Source: Piper betle (lineage: Eukaryota; Streptophyta; Magnoliopsida; Piperales; Piperaceae). From it: DNA of 64,000 bases. Below are positions 60,403 through 64,000 of the stretch, piece after piece (the first letter of the stretch is position 1; every line of letters begins with the position of its first letter). The notes beneath the pieces were generated by a model. The model had not been told where the DNA came from and made no database searches. It worked only from the letters and a program-made list of their open reading frames with translations. Position numbers and translations under genes: made by a program. The stretch is taken from contig JAURVB010012704.1 in assembly GCA_033002965.1 (NCBI GenBank), positions 50,971 to 114,970 on the forward strand, written 5' to 3'.

Positions 60403-61191
60403 AATATATATATATATATATATATAGAGGGGCATTTTGCTCCGTGTTTCAGCCGTTGGATCAAATCCAACGGCTGAAACATGCCCCCCATAAAAAAAAA
60501 CTCCGGCGCCGCCCGCCGCCGCCGCCGCCGGCCGACGCGTCGCCGCCACCCCGGCCGACGCGACGCCACCCCCTGCCCCGCCCGTCGCCGCCCCGCCGGG
60601 GGCGGCGACGTATCCGCCGGGCGACGGGCGGCGGATCTAGCCGCCCCGGGTCTTCCCCTGCCGGCCCGCCGCCCCGCCGCCGGGCGACACCACCGCCGCC
60701 CGTCCCCCGCCCGCCACCCAGCCGCGCGACGCCCCCCCCGTCCCCCGCCCGCCACGCCCCCGTCCCTCGTCCTCCGTCCCCCGCCCGCCACCCCGCCGCG
60801 CCCCCCTCGGCCCCCTCCGCCACCCCGCCGCGCCCCCTCGGCCTCCGCCCGCCACCCCGCCGCGCCCCCCTCGGCCTCCGCCCGCCACCCCGCCCGCCCC
60901 CCGCCCGCCACCCCGCCGCGCCCCCCTCGGCCCCCGCCGCGCCCCCCTCGGCCTCCGCCCGCCACCCCGCCGCGCCGCGCCCCCGTCCCCTGTCGCCGGC
61001 GCCCCCCCGGCCGTCGCCGTGGCCGGGCAGCCTACCCGCCCCCTCCGCCGTCTCTGCTGCGGCGGCGCCGGCAGCGGCGCCGCCTCCCTTTTTTTTTTTA
61101 GATCTTGGCCGTTGGATGCTAATCCAACGGCCAAGATTGTACTGCAGTACAGCCAAGATGGCTGTACTGCAGTACAGCAACATTTTACCCA

Positions 61192-61216
<25 letters not shown>
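60403..61216. mobile_element. GC-rich insertion with hairpin-forming ends, flanked by TA tracts
   Basis: TA tracts at 60403-60426 and about 61191-61216 bracket an 0.8-kb block unlike its surroundings. Left end: inverted arms TGTTTCAGCCGTTGGA (60445-60460) and its complement (60466-60481). Right end: ATCTTGGCCGTTGGA (61102-61116) with its complement (61123-61137), then an 18-bp perfect stem (61138-61155 / 61159-61176, loop AGA). The interior (60495-61080) is a C-rich minisatellite, followed by an (T)n run. The CCGTTGGAT core is shared by both end hairpins, so the ends are related. It looks like a foldback-type or MITE-like element. No transposase. The superfamily and target duplication are unknown. 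Confidence 0.6.
60495..61085. repeat. C-rich minisatellite inside the hairpin-ended insertion
   Basis: Tandem variants of CCGCCCGCCACCCCGCCGCG and CCCCCCTCGGCC with a period of about 33 bp, best preserved at 60780-60975. GC content is extreme for this window. The proline/arginine (or, on the other strand, glycine/arginine) ORFs of 200-460 codons here are by-products. Confidence 0.82.
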
Positions 61217-61222
<6 letters not shown>

Positions 61223-61284
61223 GTTGCTTGCCTACACAATGTATATAACACACTTTAAATAAAAGATATTTCTATAATATTTAT

Positions 61285-61535
61285 TTTAATTACTTGATAA
61301 TAGATATTTATTTATTATAATCTTATATATTGTATCAAAATCTTACTATATTATTATTTCTCAATCAGTCGATATTCATCAATTGTTAATATTAGTAATC
61401 TACTTGCTTAAAAACTGCTACACTTAAAATAAGATAAGGTCTAGTTTTAGATAATTTAGATTTTCTATATATGCTTATAATATAAATAGGGTAAACTAGT
61501 TAAAAAGACACCTGACAACCACATATTAAAAGTTC
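61285..61535. repeat. Right member of the AT-rich direct repeat pair
   Basis: Diverged copy of 56130-56480 in the same orientation, to the right of the pararetrovirus and its insertion. It might mark duplicated target sequence, or both copies may belong to the viral unit. Confidence 0.62.
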
Positions 61536-64000
61536 GATTTTATTATTATATATCTGAATCAGTATTGGCTCCTCCCAATGGGGACGCCGTTGATCCGTTG
61601 GCATCTCCACAGAGTGGAGCCAAATTTTTTTCTTTTAAATATATAAAAAGAGTTTGGAGGTCGTGCTGAATATACAAAACCATGTGCAAGACTCAATCGA
61701 TGGGCCTCTTTTGAAACACTAGTGGCCTCCAATTGCGATTCTTGAAGATAGTCTGGGAGCCTATGGTTGGGAAACTTGGTCATGGAAAATGGAGGAGGAG
61801 TGAGATAAGGGATAACCAATCTAAAAAGAAAAAAGAAAAATATTATATAGCAAGCTATGATAAAAAACATTTCAATATATCATGTGAATAGTGATTTATA
61901 GAGTATGCTAAGTAGTAATACTGCATGAGAGTAATAATTTACAGTAAGGCCTTATAGCTTCAGGAAGGCCCAATCAGCGGATAATATTTGGGCATATATT
62001 AAATATCTTCGACCACAATTTTGCAAATTCAATAAATAATGAATGTCATTACTAATTTTAGTGCAAAGTTGGGTGGCCATGCAAGAGAGTAATACTTTGA
62101 CATATAACACATAAAAATATTTAGTAAATATTGGATTTATTTATGTAATACAATATCGTAACTGAAAATGTTTTAATGACCTGCTAATGACTGTGGAACC
62201 ATTTCCTAAATAAAGCATCACTCAATATGCAAACCTGTTTGTATTCTCTCACACCACAAAAGAATTGCTTTACCTTTTATTACTTGACAAGAGAAGTAGT
62301 TGTAAAGGAAACAATCAAGCCACAGTTGAAATAGTAGAACATTGAAGACATGCACTTAGTAACTGGGCTTTTAGCGGGCACAAACTAATTCTAAGGGATA
62401 CATTGAAACTAGTATGAAACAAACTGGTCGGTTGTCATCACTGTTATAAAAATGTCACGATTTGTTTAAGATTACTCGACCAAAGCCTTCAATGCATTCT
62501 GATCAATATTGTCTTGAAAACCAAATGAATAATAAAGTTCAACAACCGCATATTCTAAAATAAGAACTTCTTTAAACATAAGGTGATCATTTAGATTTGA
62601 AATTTGAAATATAAGTAACCTCTTGTGACAATCGTTTTCATCAAATGCCAAGCAATTTACATTTTCATTTTTTATCATAAACACTTTCCTCACATTGATT
62701 TTCATCCATCATCATGAAAATAAAACAAGATAATTACTAAATTCAATAAACCAAAAGTAGATGAGAAAACTTTTATGGGTGATGATTCTAAAAACCAAAA
62801 TGTTCATATCTAGAATTTGTGACTATACTCAAAATCATATATGCAATGCATGCACTCAAAATCATATTCTAAATTTTTGTCAAGTATATATAATGTAATG
62901 ACCGACTTTTTTCAAAAATAGTTAATTTAAAGGACGGACTAGTACTTGATTAAATAATATAATAATAAAATTACTACAAACATTATTAATAGTGCATGCA
63001 TAATATAATAGAACCGGACCTTGTCAATCTCTATTTAATTTACTAATAATAAGTCCATAACAAAATAAAAATAATCAAAGTTCTATATACCAGATCAAAC
63101 TAACTAATAAAAGTTTTCACTTCTAATTGTCTCTATTACATGAAAATATAATGATATGAAGATAATTCTACGGTTGATCATCTATTCCTTCACCCTCTAT
63201 ATTTTCACCTCCTAACTTGTGTACAAAGATAAACTTTGTCCACGGTACTCGATAACCAGTGTTGAGTTTTTTACTCATATATGGAGTTTGAAATAATAAG
63301 AAAGTACGAACAAATTGAATGAACATCAATGAAATAAATAATTGTATAAAAATTTATATTTCCATATGTACATCTATACATAATATTTAACATAAATCAT
63401 AAATATAAATAAGTATAAATATGATTTATTCAATATTCACAATCAATTAACCACTTAATTAATCTAATTTCACTTTAAATTAAAGTGTAACTAGCTCGTA
63501 TTAGCCTTTACTCTTCCAACTTTTTTACCGTCGAGATTTATTTAACTTTGTACTACCTTCACCCCTTTAATCGAGTTTTTATGACAAGTACCACCTTTTG
63601 TAATGATTTGATCTCACCAAGTTGTCTCATTACACACCTTTATAGTGTGCTCTTACATTCATGTTTTCTAAGTTAAATTTGTCGATATTGCACACATCAT
63701 CCACTTATCTTTTCAGAATAATAAACCAAGAAAAAACAATCATTATTATTAGCCTTGTTTATATAATTTTATATTATTTATCTATCATAAGCAATTTTTA
63801 AGTTTGCACCTCAACTCTTACGTTTTGTATAATGATATCGGTCACATAACCCGCTAAATAAGCCCCCAAAAACAATCATAAGTGCTACAAGTGTACATTT
63901 GTATCCTCAACTCTGATACTTCCTAGTGTGGATGCCCGAAATTGTTGAGTTTCCCTCACCCATTCGTATTGGAAGAACTCAATTGTAAGTTTGGAGAAGT
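61536..64000. other. AT-rich spacer to the end of the window
   Basis: Short ORFs (61559-61870, 62472-62705, both minus) have no known motif. No repeats or RNA genes recognised. Confidence 0.5.

Larger units (their letters stand above)
56740..60405 (+). mobile_element. Endogenous pararetrovirus fragment (Caulimoviridae), 5' part
   Basis: In order: a promoter with TATATAA (56813) and an upstream TGACG motif, a leader of about 900 nt with a TA tract, an initiator tRNA-Met primer site (57755-57767), a movement-protein region (about 57960-59000), a capsid-like region (about 59520-59850) and a coiled-coil segment up to about 60400. The layout promoter - leader - primer site - movement protein - capsid fits plant caulimovirids. 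Protease, reverse transcriptase and RNase H are absent; the copy ends in a TA tract next to the GC-rich insertion. Stops and frameshifts in every region make it non-functional. The genus is not certain; a florendovirus-like relative is plausible. Confidence 0.75.

Noticed and set aside
60363..61251. Long proline/arginine- or glycine/arginine-rich ORFs of 200-460 codons on both strands
   Set aside because: They arise from a GC-rich minisatellite that is open in several frames at once, and they run through TA tracts (YIYIYI). No start context, domain or conserved frame.
1..64000. CRISPR arrays, bacterial-type operons or defence islands
   Set aside because: The window has spliced plant genes and plant transposons; the tandem repeats lack the spacer-repeat regularity of CRISPR.
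1..64000. Plastid or mitochondrial DNA inserts
   Set aside because: No stretch resembled organelle genes or rRNA; a search against organelle genomes would be needed to exclude short pieces.

Overview
The window is nuclear DNA of a flowering plant. It has GT-AG introns, long AT-rich spacers, degraded LTR retrotransposons of both superfamilies, a hAT transposon and an endogenous pararetrovirus. The ASYMMETRIC LEAVES1/ROUGH SHEATH2 gene has very GC-rich coding sequence, unlike the AT-rich genes around it. That suggests a monocot, perhaps a non-grass one, but I cannot name the species.

Layout. 1-3.33 kb is the 3' half of a Ty1/copia element (+). 3.33-12.74 kb is a minus-strand, coding-free LTR element with LTRs of about 3.75 kb and an internal region of about 3.8 kb (LARD-like). 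Its right LTR carries a nested copia-type solo LTR. 12.7-14.6 kb is AT-rich, internally duplicated spacer. 14.66-15.82 kb holds a minus-strand four-exon gene for a 253-aa plant protein. 16.56-22 kb is a decayed minus-strand copia element with two LTRs. 22.23-24.73 kb is a solo LTR related to the LARD LTR. 25.61-27.26 kb is a hAT relic with a perfect 8-bp target duplication. 27.3-31.4 kb is AT-rich spacer.

31.4-34.2 kb holds the AS1/RS2-type MYB gene, with two upstream ORFs in its leader and a frameshift in its C-terminal coiled coil. 35.3-38.4 kb is a cluster of broken pieces of unrelated genes: an unrecognised gene, a type-A response regulator and cyclin T. 39.2-39.7 kb is a GC-rich minisatellite ending in a TA tract. 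40.6-47.1 kb is a minus-strand Athila-like gypsy element with one LTR. 49.2-49.73 kb is a small three-exon gene for a 51-aa protein. 50.58-55.78 kb is a nine-exon organellar methionine aminopeptidase gene. Its frame is intact, but two of the five metal ligands are replaced.

56.7-60.4 kb is a 5' fragment of an endogenous caulimovirid (promoter, primer-binding site, movement and capsid-like regions, no reverse transcriptase). It is interrupted at 60.4-61.2 kb by a GC-rich, hairpin-ended insertion and flanked by diverged AT-rich direct repeats. 61.5-64 kb is AT-rich with nothing recognisable.

The host genes do not form a pathway; they are islands in nested transposons. The host loci likely to matter are AS1 (leaf polarity, KNOX repression), the MetAP1B-like gene (organellar N-terminal methionine removal) and the two small genes. 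I found no CRISPR, operon-like or defence system. The most interesting items are the metal-site-altered MetAP, the frameshifted AS1 gene, the interrupted pararetrovirus with its hairpin insertion, and the multi-gene fragment cluster.
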